A DNA stretch of 64,000 bases from assembly GCA_028287285.1 (NCBI GenBank), contig JAQBPY010000073.1, positions 1 through 64,000 on the forward strand. Direction: 5' to 3'. This DNA is from Gemmatimonadota bacterium. GTDB lineage: Bacteria > Gemmatimonadota > Gemmatimonadetes > Gemmatimonadales > Gemmatimonadaceae. The translations under genes were made by a program, and so were the position numbers. Position 1 is the stretch's first letter. Each line of letters opens with the position of its first letter. Below, piece by piece: positions 48,074 to 57,440 of this stretch. The notes under the pieces were generated by a model. The model ran no database searches. It was not told the origin of the DNA and saw only the letters and a program-made list of their open reading frames with translations.

Positions 48074-48526
48074 ATGTCCCGATTTGACGTTTCGGAGCTC
48101 GTACCCGGCATCGTTGTCCGCCTCGATACCCGCCGCCTTCGCGCCCTGGGCGGCAGCGAGACGAACGCGCAGCGCACCGACACGGAAGACCGCGCGGTCA
48201 CGGAGACGCACGATTTTCTCATCGTGGCGCGCGACGCAAAGTCCGACGTCTGCCTCGCCGTGCCGCTCTTTGCCCGCTCGTCTCCGGGCAGCGCCCCACT
48301 TGTCGCCACGAAACGTGCGGGCGACGTCGGCAGCTGGCTCACCGAAGACGTCCATTACTCCCGCTGGCAGCATTGGCGGATGCCGGCGTCGGCCATGGTC
48401 GACGCTTCGGACAGCGATCCGGGCGACGAGGGCAACCGCCGCAGCTTCGCGCTCGGCGACGCAGACATCCTGCAGGATCTGGCCAACTGGGCAACGCGCA
48501 ACCGGTGCGCATTTCGCACGGCATGA
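48074..48526 (+). CDS. Hypothetical protein
   Basis: 150-aa ORF directly preceding the VF530-like gene; no recognised motif. Confidence 0.5.
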   Translation: MSRFDVSELVPGIVVRLDTRRLRALGGSETNAQRTDTEDRAVTETHDFLIVARDAKSDVCLAVPLFARSSPGSAPLVATKRAGDVGSWLTEDVHYSRWQHWRMPASAMVDASDSDPGDEGNRRSFALGDADILQDLANWATRNRCAFRTA

Positions 48527-48529
48527 ACA

Positions 48530-48751
48530 ATGGCTGAGCCACAGGCGAACAACCCGATGCACGGACTCACGCTCCAGGCAATCCTGGAGCGCCTCGTCGC
48601 ACATTATGGCTGGAGCTCACTCGGCAAGATCATCGACATCAAGTGTTTCACGAGTGACCCGAGCATCAATTCGTCACTCAAGTTCCTGCGCAAAACGCCG
48701 TGGGCACGCACGAAGGTGGAAAACCTCTATCTGCGTACGCATTTCGATTGA
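48530..48751 (+). CDS. VF530 family (DUF2132) small DNA-binding-like protein
   Basis: [61 protein letters not shown]. Confidence 0.88.
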   Translation: MAEPQANNPMHGLTLQAILERLVAHYGWSSLGKIIDIKCFTSDPSINSSLKFLRKTPWARTKVENLYLRTHFD

Positions 48752-48804
48752 CCTGAACCGCGTCCTTCTCGCGGCCTCTGCGATTTTGTCGTTGTGCCCG
48801 TTGG

Positions 48805-50853
48805 TCACGGCAAGGCAAACGCCACCACGGACCCACCAGAGGGTGCATCGTTCTTTCCGCCGCCACAGACGATGACCACATATTCGCGTCCGTTCACCAT
48901 GTAGAGCGATGGCGTCGCATTTCCGGATGCCGGCAGCGCCGCCTCCCATAGCAGCGTGCCCGTCAGCTTGTCGAAGGCGCGTATCTTCTTGTCATACGTC
49001 GTTGCGGCGATGAAGAGCAGTCCGTTGGCTGTCACCACCGGGCCGCCGTAGCTGTCCGTCCCGGTGTTTTTCAGCCCTTTCGCGGCAAGAGTGGGATATT
49101 CGCCAAAGGGAATGCGCCACCGGATGGTGCCCGTGTTGAGATCGACAGCGTTCAGCGTGCCCCATGGCGGCTTGATTGCCGGATATCCATCGGGGTCGAG
49201 GAAGATGGAAATTCCGTCGTTGCGGTATTTCAGGTAGTTGGGATTCGTCCCCGCCGTTTCCGCAACGTCATGACCGGTCATGAGAAAGTTCACCAGGTCC
49301 GTTGTCGCCCCGTTGTCGAGCGAGCCCGCAAAACCCGGCATGCGTCCGCGGCCGAGTCGAATGATCGACGTCAGCTCCTCGCGTGTAAGCCGCTTGCCGA
49401 TGTCGACGAGGCCTGGAATGGAGCCCGGTGTTCCCGTACGGTCCGTCTTGTGGCAGCTCGCACAGTTGCTCTCGTAAAGCGACTTGTCACTCCGCGGCAC
49501 CATGCGAATGAGCCACGGCATCTCGTTCACGTTCACATACAGCAGTGACGATTCGGGATCGTACGCAACGCCGCCCCACTCCGCCCCGCCGTCAACACCC
49601 GGGTAGATGATCGTGCCGCCCTTCGCGGGCGGTGCAAACAATCCGCGTGACGTGTATTGCCTGAAGATCTTGAGCGCACCCGCATGAGCCGCCGGCGTGC
49701 GTGTCGTCAGTATGTCTTCGGTGAGCGTCTGGCGAACGAGCGCCGGTGGCTTCAGCGGAAGATGCTGCGTCGGGCTCGCCTGCTCCCCATCGAGCTCCGA
49801 CGCCGGTACCTTTCGCTCGGCGACAGGAAACAGTGGTGTGCCCGTGCGGCGGTCGAGCAGCCAGATGTGCCCTGTCTTTGTCACCTGTGCGAGGGCGTCC
49901 ACGGGCTTTCCACCGTGACGCACCGTGACGAGCGCCGGTGGCGCAGGAAAGTCGAGATCCCACAGGTCGTGCTTGATGCCCTGGAAATGCCAGACACGCT
50001 TTCCGGTGCGTGCGTCGAGCGCGAGGATCGTGTTCGCAAAGAGATTATCGCCAATGCGGTTTACACCATAGAAATCGTACGACGCCGAGCCTGTCGCACC
50101 GAAAACCATGCCGAGCGTGTGATCGACCGTAAGGCCCGCCCACACGTTGGTGCCGCCATTGATCCTGTACGACTCCGGCGACCACGTCTCATAGCCAAAT
50201 TCCCCGGGGTGGGGAATGGTGTGAAAGGTCCAGCGCAGCTCGCCGGTCGTCAGGTCATACGCGCGAATGTCACCCGGCGACGACGGCAGACTCTCGGCGA
50301 CGGTGCTGCCGATGATGAACAGGTCCTCGAACACCACGCCAGGCGTGCTCGCGCTGATCGACACCCCCTCGATTGGCCGCTCGAGTCCTTTTCTGAGGTC
50401 GACGCGACCTGAATCGCCGAATGCCTGGATGGGCTGGCCCGTACGGCGATCGAGGCACCACAGCCAGTTGCGGTGCGTGAAGAACAGGCGGTCGCCACTC
50501 ACCGTCACGCCACGGTGGCGAAAGCGCTGGGTCGATGGCTTTCCGAATGTCGGGTCGAAGCTCCACCGCTCCTTGCCCGTTGCGGCGTCCAGCGCCACCA
50601 CCCGCAACCTCGGCGACGTGAGATACATCGTTCCGTCGATCACGATGGGATTGGACTGCATCTCCGAGCCCTTGAACTCGTCGTGTGTCTCGTACGACCA
50701 CGCGAGTTTCAGCTGCTTGACGTTCCTGGGCGATATCTGCGCGAGCGTGGAGTAGCGAGTGTTGTCGGTGGTGCCACCGTACAGCGGCCAGTCGGCCGAG
50801 CCCTGTGCGCCGAGCAGCGCGGGCACGAGGAGCAGGAGCGGAGAGATTTTCAT
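48805..50853 (-). CDS. PQQ-dependent membrane/periplasmic dehydrogenase with embedded cytochrome c domain
   Basis: DWPLYGGTTDNTRYSTLAQISPRNVKQLKLAWSYET; CxxCH in YESNCASCHKTDRTG; LLWEAALPASGNATPSLYMVNGREYVVIVCGGGK. Start re-sited to MKISPLLLLVPALLGAQ. Confidence 0.9.
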   Translation of the reverse strand: MKISPLLLLVPALLGAQGSADWPLYGGTTDNTRYSTLAQISPRNVKQLKLAWSYETHDEFKGSEMQSNPIVIDGTMYLTSPRLRVVALDAATGKERWSFDPTFGKPSTQRFRHRGVTVSGDRLFFTHRNWLWCLDRRTGQPIQAFGDSGRVDLRKGLERPIEGVSISASTPGVVFEDLFIIGSTVAESLPSSPGDIRAYDLTTGELRWTFHTIPHPGEFGYETWSPESYRINGGTNVWAGLTVDHTLGMVFGATGSASYDFYGVNRIGDNLFANTILALDARTGKRVWHFQGIKHDLWDLDFPAPPALVTVRHGGKPVDALAQVTKTGHIWLLDRRTGTPLFPVAERKVPASELDGEQASPTQHLPLKPPALVRQTLTEDILTTRTPAAHAGALKIFRQYTSRGLFAPPAKGGTIIYPGVDGGAEWGGVAYDPESSLLYVNVNEMPWLIRMVPRSDKSLYESNCASCHKTDRTGTPGSIPGLVDIGKRLTREELTSIIRLGRGRMPGFAGSLDNGATTDLVNFLMTGHDVAETAGTNPNYLKYRNDGISIFLDPDGYPAIKPPWGTLNAVDLNTGTIRWRIPFGEYPTLAAKGLKNTGTDSYGGPVVTANGLLFIAATTYDKKIRAFDKLTGTLLWEAALPASGNATPSLYMVNGREYVVIVCGGGKNDAPSGGSVVAFALP

Positions 50854-50866
50854 GTGGACAATGTTG

Positions 50867-50903
50867 GTCATCCCGCAGGAGCGAAGCGAGTGTCGGGAGA
50901 TAT
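50867..50903 (+). repeat. Family-A dispersed repeat in 5' leader of PQQ-dehydrogenase gene
   Basis: GTCATCCCGCAGGAGCGAAGCGAGTGTCGGGAGATAT, 13 nt from the ATG (minus strand). Confidence 0.8.
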
Positions 50904-51002
50904 CCGAACACCCCGGTAGCCCAACTGGCCCAAAGAACGGATGTCCCGACAGCCGGACGGCTACCAGAACGACAACGGCAACGCGCCCCGTTGACACCGT
51001 AT

Positions 51003-51022
51003 CGGTAAGCTGTTACTTACCG
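51003..51022. promoter_or_regulatory. Perfect inverted repeat upstream of ArsR gene (putative operator)
   Basis: CGGTAAG-CTGTTA-CTTACCG, 3 nt before the ATG and just downstream of TTGACA (50991-50996). Confidence 0.6.
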
Positions 51023-51025
51023 TAA

Positions 51026-51337
51026 ATGAACACTAACCATTCGCAGGCCTTCCTCGCACTCGGCGACCCCACCCGACAGCTCCTCATGGAGCGCCTGGCA
51101 AAACGGCCCATGCCCGTCGGCAAGCTCGCCGCCGGACTATCCATTAGCCGGCCCGCGGTCTCGCAGCACCTCAAGGTGCTGCACAATGCCGGACTCGTCA
51201 CCGTGCAGCAGGAAGGCACCCGCAACATCTACCACATCGATCCACGAGGTGTCGAGGCCATGCGCACCTACCTCGACAGGTTCTGGGATCGAGCACTGGC
51301 CGCGTTCAAGCGCGCCGCCGAAGAGGACATGGAATGA
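51026..51337 (+). CDS. ArsR-family transcriptional regulator
   Basis: FLALGDPTRQLLMERLAKRPMPVGKLAAGLSISRPAVSQHLKVLHNAGLVTVQQEGTRNIYHID. Confidence 0.92.
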   Translation: MNTNHSQAFLALGDPTRQLLMERLAKRPMPVGKLAAGLSISRPAVSQHLKVLHNAGLVTVQQEGTRNIYHIDPRGVEAMRTYLDRFWDRALAAFKRAAEEDME

Positions 51338-51640
51338 CCACCATCGCACCTGTCAGGAAAGTCATCGAAGTCCAGGCGCCCATTGCACATGCATTCGAGG
51401 TGTTCACCGATGGCATCGACCGCTGGTGGCCACGGCAACACCACATTGGCTCGGCACCGCTCGAGCGTGCAGTGCTCCACCCCCACGAGTGCAAAATCCA
51501 CCAGGGTGGTCATGGAACACCGAAACCTCGACCGCTACGGCGCTGCGGCAGCGTCCACCCGGGCGAGCATCGATTCCCCCGATGGCTGGGGCGCCATCAT
51601 GGACAGCTTCGCCAGGGTCGCCGGAGAGTACACCGAATAA
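51334..51640 (+). pseudogene. AHSA1/SRPBCC-domain gene with internal deletion and frame change
   Basis: Frame 1 N-terminus MTTIAPVRKVIEVQAPIAHAFEVFTDGIDRWWPRQHHIGSAPLERAVLHP; frame 2 C-terminus STRVVMEHRNLDRYGAAAASTRASIDSPDGWGAIMDSFARVAGEYTE. The central part of the domain is missing around 51480-51500. Confidence 0.75.
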
Positions 51641-51770
51641 CCAGGATATCTGCTCGGCCGGAGTACGCCGCGGGGATTCGTGAACACATAGGGGCTGGCA
51701 CATTTTCCCGGGGGCCGTCACCTTTCGCCGCGTCATTCACTACCGGTGACTCTCTTCCGAGGAAATACCG

Positions 51771-52292
51771 ATGTCCCACTCCACGCTCGTTCTTTTCCGG
51801 CTCATTCACATTGTCGTCGGTGTGTTCTGGGCCGGCAGCATCATCTTCCTTGCCGCCTTCGTTCTGCCGGCGGTCACCAAAGCAGGTCCGGGCGGCAGCT
51901 CGGTCATGCAGCAGCTCATGACCGTGCGAAAGCTCCCCGTCTATCTCATGGCAAGCGTCTTCATCACCATCTTGTCGGGGATTGGGCTTTACTGGTACGA
52001 CTCCGCCGGCTTTACATCGAAGGTGTGGCTCGCCTCCCCGCAAGCGCGCATCCTTGGCATTGGCGCGATACTCGGCATCATCGTAGCCATTATTGGGGGT
52101 ACGGTAAACTCGCCAACAGCGGCCAGGCTTGCAAAGCTTGGCGCTCAGGTCCAGGCGGCAGGCGGCCCGCCAACATCGGAGCAGGCCGCGGAATTGCAGC
52201 GGCTGCGCAACCGCCTAACGTCCGCCGTCAACATCGCGGCTGTAATGCTCATTGTCATCGTGGCATGCATGGCTGTGGCACGATACATCTGA
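51771..52292 (+). CDS. Predicted membrane protein (about 4 TM), unknown
   Basis: LFRLIHIVVGVFWAGSIIFLAAFVLPAVTKAGP...LMASVFITILSGIGLYWY; DUF2269/CopD-like feel, not certain. Confidence 0.7.
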   Translation: MSHSTLVLFRLIHIVVGVFWAGSIIFLAAFVLPAVTKAGPGGSSVMQQLMTVRKLPVYLMASVFITILSGIGLYWYDSAGFTSKVWLASPQARILGIGAILGIIVAIIGGTVNSPTAARLAKLGAQVQAAGGPPTSEQAAELQRLRNRLTSAVNIAAVMLIVIVACMAVARYI

Positions 52293-52303
52293 GCTGATGC
52301 ACC

Positions 52304-52341
52304 GGAGTACCTGTACCTTTGTATTTCGGTACAGGCACTCC
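52304..52341. terminator. Bidirectional terminator-like hairpin between convergent genes
   Basis: GGAGTACCTGTACC-TTTGTATTTC-GGTACAGGCACTCC; 14-bp arms with one mismatch. Confidence 0.65.
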
Positions 52342-52351
52342 ATACCACGGC

Positions 52352-53401
52352 TTATGACAGTGACGCGAGATCGATGACGAACCGGTACTTCACGTCGCTC
52401 TTGAGCATGCGCTCGTAAGCGCCATTGATCTCCTTCATCTGAATCACCTCGATCTCCGACACGATGCCATGCTCGGCGCAGAAGTCGAGCATCTCCTGCG
52501 TTTCCTTGATGCCGCCAATGAGCGAGCCAGCGAGCGAGCGCCGCTTCATGATCAGGTTGAAGACAGTCGGCGACGGATGCGGCGTAGGCGGAGCGCCAAC
52601 GAGCGTCATCACGCCATCGCGGGCGAGCAGCGAGAGATACACATCGAGATTGTGTGGCGCCGATACCGTATCGATGATGAAGTCGAGGCTGTTGGCCTTC
52701 GCCGCCATGGCATCGGGATCGGTGGAGATCACCACTTCATCAGCGCCCAGCTTGAGCCCATCGTCGCGCTTATTGGCCGACGTGGTGAACAGCGTTACGT
52801 GCGCACCAAGGGCATGCGCGAGCTTTACGCCCATGTGGCCGAGTCCACCAAGACCGACGATCCCCACGCGCGACCCCTTGCCAACGTTCCAGTGACGAAG
52901 CGGTGACCATGTCGTGATGCCGGCGCACAACAGCGGCGCCGCACCGGCGGGATCGAGCTTGTCCGAGATGTGGAGCACGAACTTTTCGTCGACCACGATG
53001 GCCTTGGAGTAGCCGCCAAACGTATAGCCGCCCGTGTGCTTGTCGGGAGCGTTGTACGTACCCACCATGCCCGACTCGCAATACTGCTCGAGGCCATCGG
53101 CACAGCTCGCGCAGTGCTGGCAGGAATCGACCATGCATCCCACGCCGACCGTTTCGCCCACGACAAAGCCCTTGACGTCACTTCCAACCGCGACGACTCG
53201 GCCAACGATTTCATGGCCAGGAACGCACGGATACAGCGTGCCGGGCCATTCGCTTCGTGCCGTGTGGAGATCCGAGTGGCAGACGCCACAAAAGAGGATC
53301 TCGATGTGCACGTCACTGGCGGTGGGCTCACGCCGAGCGATGGTGGATGGACCGAGTGGCGCGGTGGCGCTGGGGGCTGCGTAGGCGAGGGTGTTTATCA
53401 T
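52352..53401 (-). CDS. Zinc-dependent NAD(P) alcohol dehydrogenase (cinnamyl-ADH/YahK-like)
   Basis: CGVCHSDLHTARSEW, YPCVPGHEIVGRVVAVGSDV, GCMVDSCQHCASCADGLEQYCE, VGIVGLGGLGHMGVKLAHALG. Confidence 0.93.
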   Translation of the reverse strand: MINTLAYAAPSATAPLGPSTIARREPTASDVHIEILFCGVCHSDLHTARSEWPGTLYPCVPGHEIVGRVVAVGSDVKGFVVGETVGVGCMVDSCQHCASCADGLEQYCESGMVGTYNAPDKHTGGYTFGGYSKAIVVDEKFVLHISDKLDPAGAAPLLCAGITTWSPLRHWNVGKGSRVGIVGLGGLGHMGVKLAHALGAHVTLFTTSANKRDDGLKLGADEVVISTDPDAMAAKANSLDFIIDTVSAPHNLDVYLSLLARDGVMTLVGAPPTPHPSPTVFNLIMKRRSLAGSLIGGIKETQEMLDFCAEHGIVSEIEVIQMKEINGAYERMLKSDVKYRFVIDLASLS

Positions 53402-53498
53402 GGTGCGAAGTTAATCCATGCAACCGCCATTCGTTCCCGAAATTCTGGCGTTTCAGCCGAGCCCGCCCCATACTCACGGTCTTCACTCGGAGATCAAC

Positions 53499-54380
53499 AT
53501 GCCCCTGCATCGCCTGCTGCTGGCCATCGTTTTATTCGTGGGGCTGAGTGACAAGCTCTGCGCGCAGGACACAGCGCGCACGGCGAACCTCACAGTCACG
53601 CCCGTGGGACGCCTAACGCAGCTTTCCCTGCGCGATGGGTCCACGCTCAACGGCCGCGTCCTGGAAGTCACCCCCGGCACAGTGCGCTTCGAGTCTTCCA
53701 TTGGGGAGACCACCATTTCGCGCGCCAACATCGTGTCCGTCAGGCAGGTGGATCCCGAGTCCGTTCATGAGGGCGAGGTCTGGCCGGAAGATCCCAGCCG
53801 AACGCGGCTGTTCTTTGCACCAACGGGCCGCACCATGCGCGCCGGCGAATATTACTTCTCCGACGTCTTCATTTTTCTGCCGAGCGGGCAGGTGGGAGTC
53901 ACTGATCGCATTACGCTGGGTGGCGGCATGTCGCTCATTCCGGGCCTCGGCGTGGACGAACAGCTGTTCTACCTCACGCCCAAGGTTGGCCTCTATGCGA
54001 GCGACAACGTACACGTGGCCATTGGTGCACTCGTCGCGAGCGCCCGGAATCTTCTCGACGTCGGACCGGCGGGCATAGGCTATGGCGTGGCGACATTTGG
54101 TGGTGAGAACGCCAGCGTTACCACGGCCGCCGGGGTCGCCTTCGCCAATGGCGAGACGGCATCGTCCACATTGCTGATGATCGGCGGATCCACGCGCGTC
54201 TCACGGAGTCTCGCGTTGGTCACCGAGAATTACCTCGTGACCGGCCATTCGGGCAGCGTCATCTCTGGCGGCGTGCGCGTACTGAGCGATCACATCGCCG
54301 TGGACATTGCGCTCGGCTCCCAGGCAGACCCCGATCACTTTGGGCTCTTTCCGTATCTGTCATTCATCTACCGCTGGTAG
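53499..54380 (+). CDS. Hypothetical exported protein
   Basis: Signal peptide MPLHRLLLAIVLFVGLSDKLCAQ; SLRDGSTLNGRVLEVTPGTVRFESSIGETTISRANI; Gly-rich beta-strand C-terminal half. Confidence 0.65.
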   Translation: MPLHRLLLAIVLFVGLSDKLCAQDTARTANLTVTPVGRLTQLSLRDGSTLNGRVLEVTPGTVRFESSIGETTISRANIVSVRQVDPESVHEGEVWPEDPSRTRLFFAPTGRTMRAGEYYFSDVFIFLPSGQVGVTDRITLGGGMSLIPGLGVDEQLFYLTPKVGLYASDNVHVAIGALVASARNLLDVGPAGIGYGVATFGGENASVTTAAGVAFANGETASSTLLMIGGSTRVSRSLALVTENYLVTGHSGSVISGGVRVLSDHIAVDIALGSQADPDHFGLFPYLSFIYRW

Positions 54381-54383
54381 CCA

Positions 54384-55337
54384 ATGGAGCTCACCGCGCC
54401 CACGCTCGATGCCGTTCACGCCGCGCGTGCACGGATTACCGGCATTGCGCTTCGCACACCTCTTGTTCGGTTGCAGTACGGCACCGGCGACGTGTGGCTC
54501 AAGCTCGAGAATCTCCAGCCCATTGGCTCGTTCAAGCTCCGTGGTGCCGCTAACGCAATGGCACTCGCCGGCGTAGAAGCAATGCGTAGTGGTGTTTACA
54601 CCGCGAGCGCCGGCAACATGGCGCAAGGCGTCGCGTGGTGCGCCCGTGAGCTGGGCGTCCGCTGCCGCGTCGTCGTCCCCGAACATGCACCCAACGCCAA
54701 GACGGACGCCATCGGGCGCCTCGGCAGTGAAGTCATTCGTGTTCCCTTCGACGTCTGGTGGAAGACACTTGTCGACCATGGCTATCCGGGAATGGAGGGC
54801 GTGTTCGTCCACCCATTCGCCGACGATGCCGTCATGGCCGGCAATGGCACCATCGCCCTGGAAATCTTCGAGGACATCGGCGACGTCAATACGATCGTGG
54901 TGCCCTACGGCGGCGGCGGGCTCGCCTGCGGCATTGCTGCCGCGGCGCGCGCGCTGAGTCCCGCCACAAAGGTGTATGCCGTCGAGGCAGAAACGGCGGC
55001 GCCACTCACCGCATCGCTTGGCGCGGGAGCTCCCACTCCGGTCACGCGTACACAAACGTTCATAGACGGCATGGGAAGCGGCGCGGTGTTCGGCGAGATG
55101 TGGCCGCTCGTCCAGTCGCTGCTCGCAGGCACGGTTGTCGTCAGCGTGGCGCAGGTCGCGTCGGCCGTAAAGCTGCTTGCGGAACGCGCTCGCGTAGTGG
55201 CAGAGGGCGCTGGAGCTGCGGCCGTTGCGGCTGCCCTGGGCGGAGCGCTGGAGGGCCAGCGCGTTGTGTGCATCGTGAGCGGGGGAAACATCGATCTCGA
55301 TACGCTGTCCCGCATTCTCACGGATCAATTGCCATAG
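54384..55337 (+). CDS. PLP-dependent threonine/serine dehydratase
   Basis: TPLVRLQYGTGDVWLKLENLQPIGSFKLRGAANAM, SAGNMAQGVAWCARELG, VPYGGGGLACGIAAAARALSP, VVCIVSGGNIDLDTL. Confidence 0.92.
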   Translation: MELTAPTLDAVHAARARITGIALRTPLVRLQYGTGDVWLKLENLQPIGSFKLRGAANAMALAGVEAMRSGVYTASAGNMAQGVAWCARELGVRCRVVVPEHAPNAKTDAIGRLGSEVIRVPFDVWWKTLVDHGYPGMEGVFVHPFADDAVMAGNGTIALEIFEDIGDVNTIVVPYGGGGLACGIAAAARALSPATKVYAVEAETAAPLTASLGAGAPTPVTRTQTFIDGMGSGAVFGEMWPLVQSLLAGTVVVSVAQVASAVKLLAERARVVAEGAGAAAVAAALGGALEGQRVVCIVSGGNIDLDTLSRILTDQLP

Positions 55338-55369
55338 CGCAGTTCGAGCGAGCTCATCACTGGGATGTC

Positions 55370-56410
55370 GTGCTCGGTACGCGCCTTGCCCGTACCGGTG
55401 TCGTGGAAACTGCCGAATGGGAAATCGAGCGCGCACAGCTTTTGGGACGGCGCATCTCGGAGCTTGGGCTCGCGGTTCGGGGCACGCGCGTGGAGCAACT
55501 GACCAGGCGCCTCTACGACGAGCTCGAACGTCGCGGCATCGTATTTCGCCCCCCGGTCTACCTCAGCGACGAGTGGGGCTGCCCGGACGGAACGCCCATC
55601 ATCGGCGTTCCGTTTTACCTCGCTGACGAGCGCCTCGAGCGCATCGAAGCCGAGCATGCAGGTTCCATCGAGAGTAACGACGAAGCGATGCGGTATCTTC
55701 GTCACGAAGCCGGCCACGCGCTCAACTACGCCTTTAAAGTTCACGCGCGCAAAGAGTTCGCGTCGCTGTTCGGTGACTATGCGCGTCCGTATCGCGACCA
55801 CTACCCCGCCAATCCGTTGTCCCGCGCCTATGTGAGACACATTCTGGGATGGTATGCGCAGAAACATCCCGATGAGGATTTCGCCGAGACGTTCGCGGTG
55901 TGGATGACTCCCGACCTCGACTGGAAGACGGAGTATGCCGGCTGGCCAGCGCTTGCGAAGCTCCAATGGCTCGATGCGCTCATGCAGGACATCGGCACGC
56001 GGCAACTCGACAGTCCGGAAATCACGGAAGACGACATACCCGTGGAAGCAATGACCTGGACGCTCGCCGAACATTACGACGACGATGAGCTACTTGAGGT
56101 TGGCGACGGACGACAATTCGATGGTGATCTCCGGAGAATTTTTGCCTCCGCGCTGGTGGCGCCCGACGGTGCGCTCGCCGTTGCCTTTCTTGCCGCGCAC
56201 GAAGGCGAGCTCGTGGCGCGCATCTCGTACTGGGCCGGTGTAGGTCCGGCCACTGTCCGCTCGCTTCTCCGGGCGCTGCGGTCACGGGCCGGACTGCTCG
56301 AGCTTCGTGTGGCCGGTCTCGATGCAACATCGCTCATCGAGCTCACGGCTTTCGGCACGGCGGTCCTGCTCCACTGGCGATACACTCACTCCCTTTCTCA
56401 GGATACATGA
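55370..56410 (+). CDS. Putative zinc-binding metallopeptidase
   Basis: RLYDELERRGIVFRPPVYLSDEWGCPDGTPIIGVPFYLA...AMRYLRHEAGHALNYAFKVH...GWYAQKHPDEDFAETFAVWMTP. Start uncertain; the ORF is open from within the preceding gene. Confidence 0.82.
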   Translation: MLGTRLARTGVVETAEWEIERAQLLGRRISELGLAVRGTRVEQLTRRLYDELERRGIVFRPPVYLSDEWGCPDGTPIIGVPFYLADERLERIEAEHAGSIESNDEAMRYLRHEAGHALNYAFKVHARKEFASLFGDYARPYRDHYPANPLSRAYVRHILGWYAQKHPDEDFAETFAVWMTPDLDWKTEYAGWPALAKLQWLDALMQDIGTRQLDSPEITEDDIPVEAMTWTLAEHYDDDELLEVGDGRQFDGDLRRIFASALVAPDGALAVAFLAAHEGELVARISYWAGVGPATVRSLLRALRSRAGLLELRVAGLDATSLIELTAFGTAVLLHWRYTHSLSQDT

Positions 56411-57399
56411 AGGTCGCAATCCTGCACGGCGCCGAAGATCCGGATGCACTGGATCCTGTGTTTCCGCAAATCGAAGCGGCATTGCGCGTACTCGAGCACG
56501 AGCCCACACGGATTGCCGTGGACGCCGATGTAGTTCCGGTCGTCGACGCGCTCCGGACGCTCGATCCCGCCATCGTGTTCAACCTCACCGAATCCTTCGA
56601 CGGAAAAAGCGCGCTGGACTCCAACCTCGCGGCGCTGCTCAACCTCCTCGGCCTCCGCTACACGGGTTCCAGTCCCGCGGGGTTGATGATGTCGGGCGAC
56701 AAGAGCCTCACGAAGAAGGTGCTCAGCTTTCACGAGATCCTCACACCGCAGTTCGCCACGATCTTTCGCGGTGCCCTCGATCACGTGGGTGATCTTTCCT
56801 TTCCCCTGATCGTCAAGCCGCCGCAGGAAGATGCATCCATCGGCATCACATCCAGGAGCGTCGTCCGCGACATCCGGGAGCTGTTGGGTACCATGGACTC
56901 GCTCCAGCGGGAATTTCAATCGCCCGTGCTCGTCGAGGAGTTCATCGAGGGTCGGGAGTTCTACGTCGGCGTGCTGGGCAACGTGGCGCCCATGGCACTT
57001 CCCATCATGGAGCTCGACTTTACCGGCTTTCCCGCCGATCGGCCCAGGGTGGCCAGCTGGGAAGCCAAGTGGGGTGAAGGGGGTAGTGGGGGAATGGGCG
57101 AAACGGGCGCGGAGTTCACGGGCACGAAATCCGTTTTCCCCACGGATATTCCGCCGGAGCTCGCCGAGCGAATGCAGGCCGTGGCAGTGGAGGCGTTCAA
57201 TGCGCTCCGGCTCCGCGACTACGGACGCGTGGACTTTCGTGTGACACCCGATGAGAAGATCTACGTGATCGAAGTGAATCCCAACTGCTACCTCGAGCAG
57301 TCCGCGGAATTTTCACGCGCTGCCGCCGAGGCCGGAATTCCGCACGACGCATTGATCGCACGCATTCTCGAGTTGGCACAGGGCCGATATACACGCTAG
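56407..57399 (+). CDS. D-alanine--D-alanine ligase-like ATP-grasp protein
   Basis: VFNLTESFDGKSALDSNLAALLNLLGLRYTGSSPAGLMMSGDKSLTKKVL, FPLIVKPPQEDASIGITSRSVV, VDFRVTPDEKIYVIEVNPNCYLEQ. ATGA overlap with upstream gene. Confidence 0.9.
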   Translation: MKVAILHGAEDPDALDPVFPQIEAALRVLEHEPTRIAVDADVVPVVDALRTLDPAIVFNLTESFDGKSALDSNLAALLNLLGLRYTGSSPAGLMMSGDKSLTKKVLSFHEILTPQFATIFRGALDHVGDLSFPLIVKPPQEDASIGITSRSVVRDIRELLGTMDSLQREFQSPVLVEEFIEGREFYVGVLGNVAPMALPIMELDFTGFPADRPRVASWEAKWGEGGSGGMGETGAEFTGTKSVFPTDIPPELAERMQAVAVEAFNALRLRDYGRVDFRVTPDEKIYVIEVNPNCYLEQSAEFSRAAAEAGIPHDALIARILELAQGRYTR

Positions 57400-57440
57400 C
57401 CCATGTAGCGGTAACTGCCCCGAGAGCGCATCTTCGTCGC

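Noticed and set aside
54758-55369. N-terminal 200 aa of the Zn-peptidase ORF in the track
   Set aside because: Out-of-frame reading of the dehydratase gene; peptidase homology begins only after about 55370.
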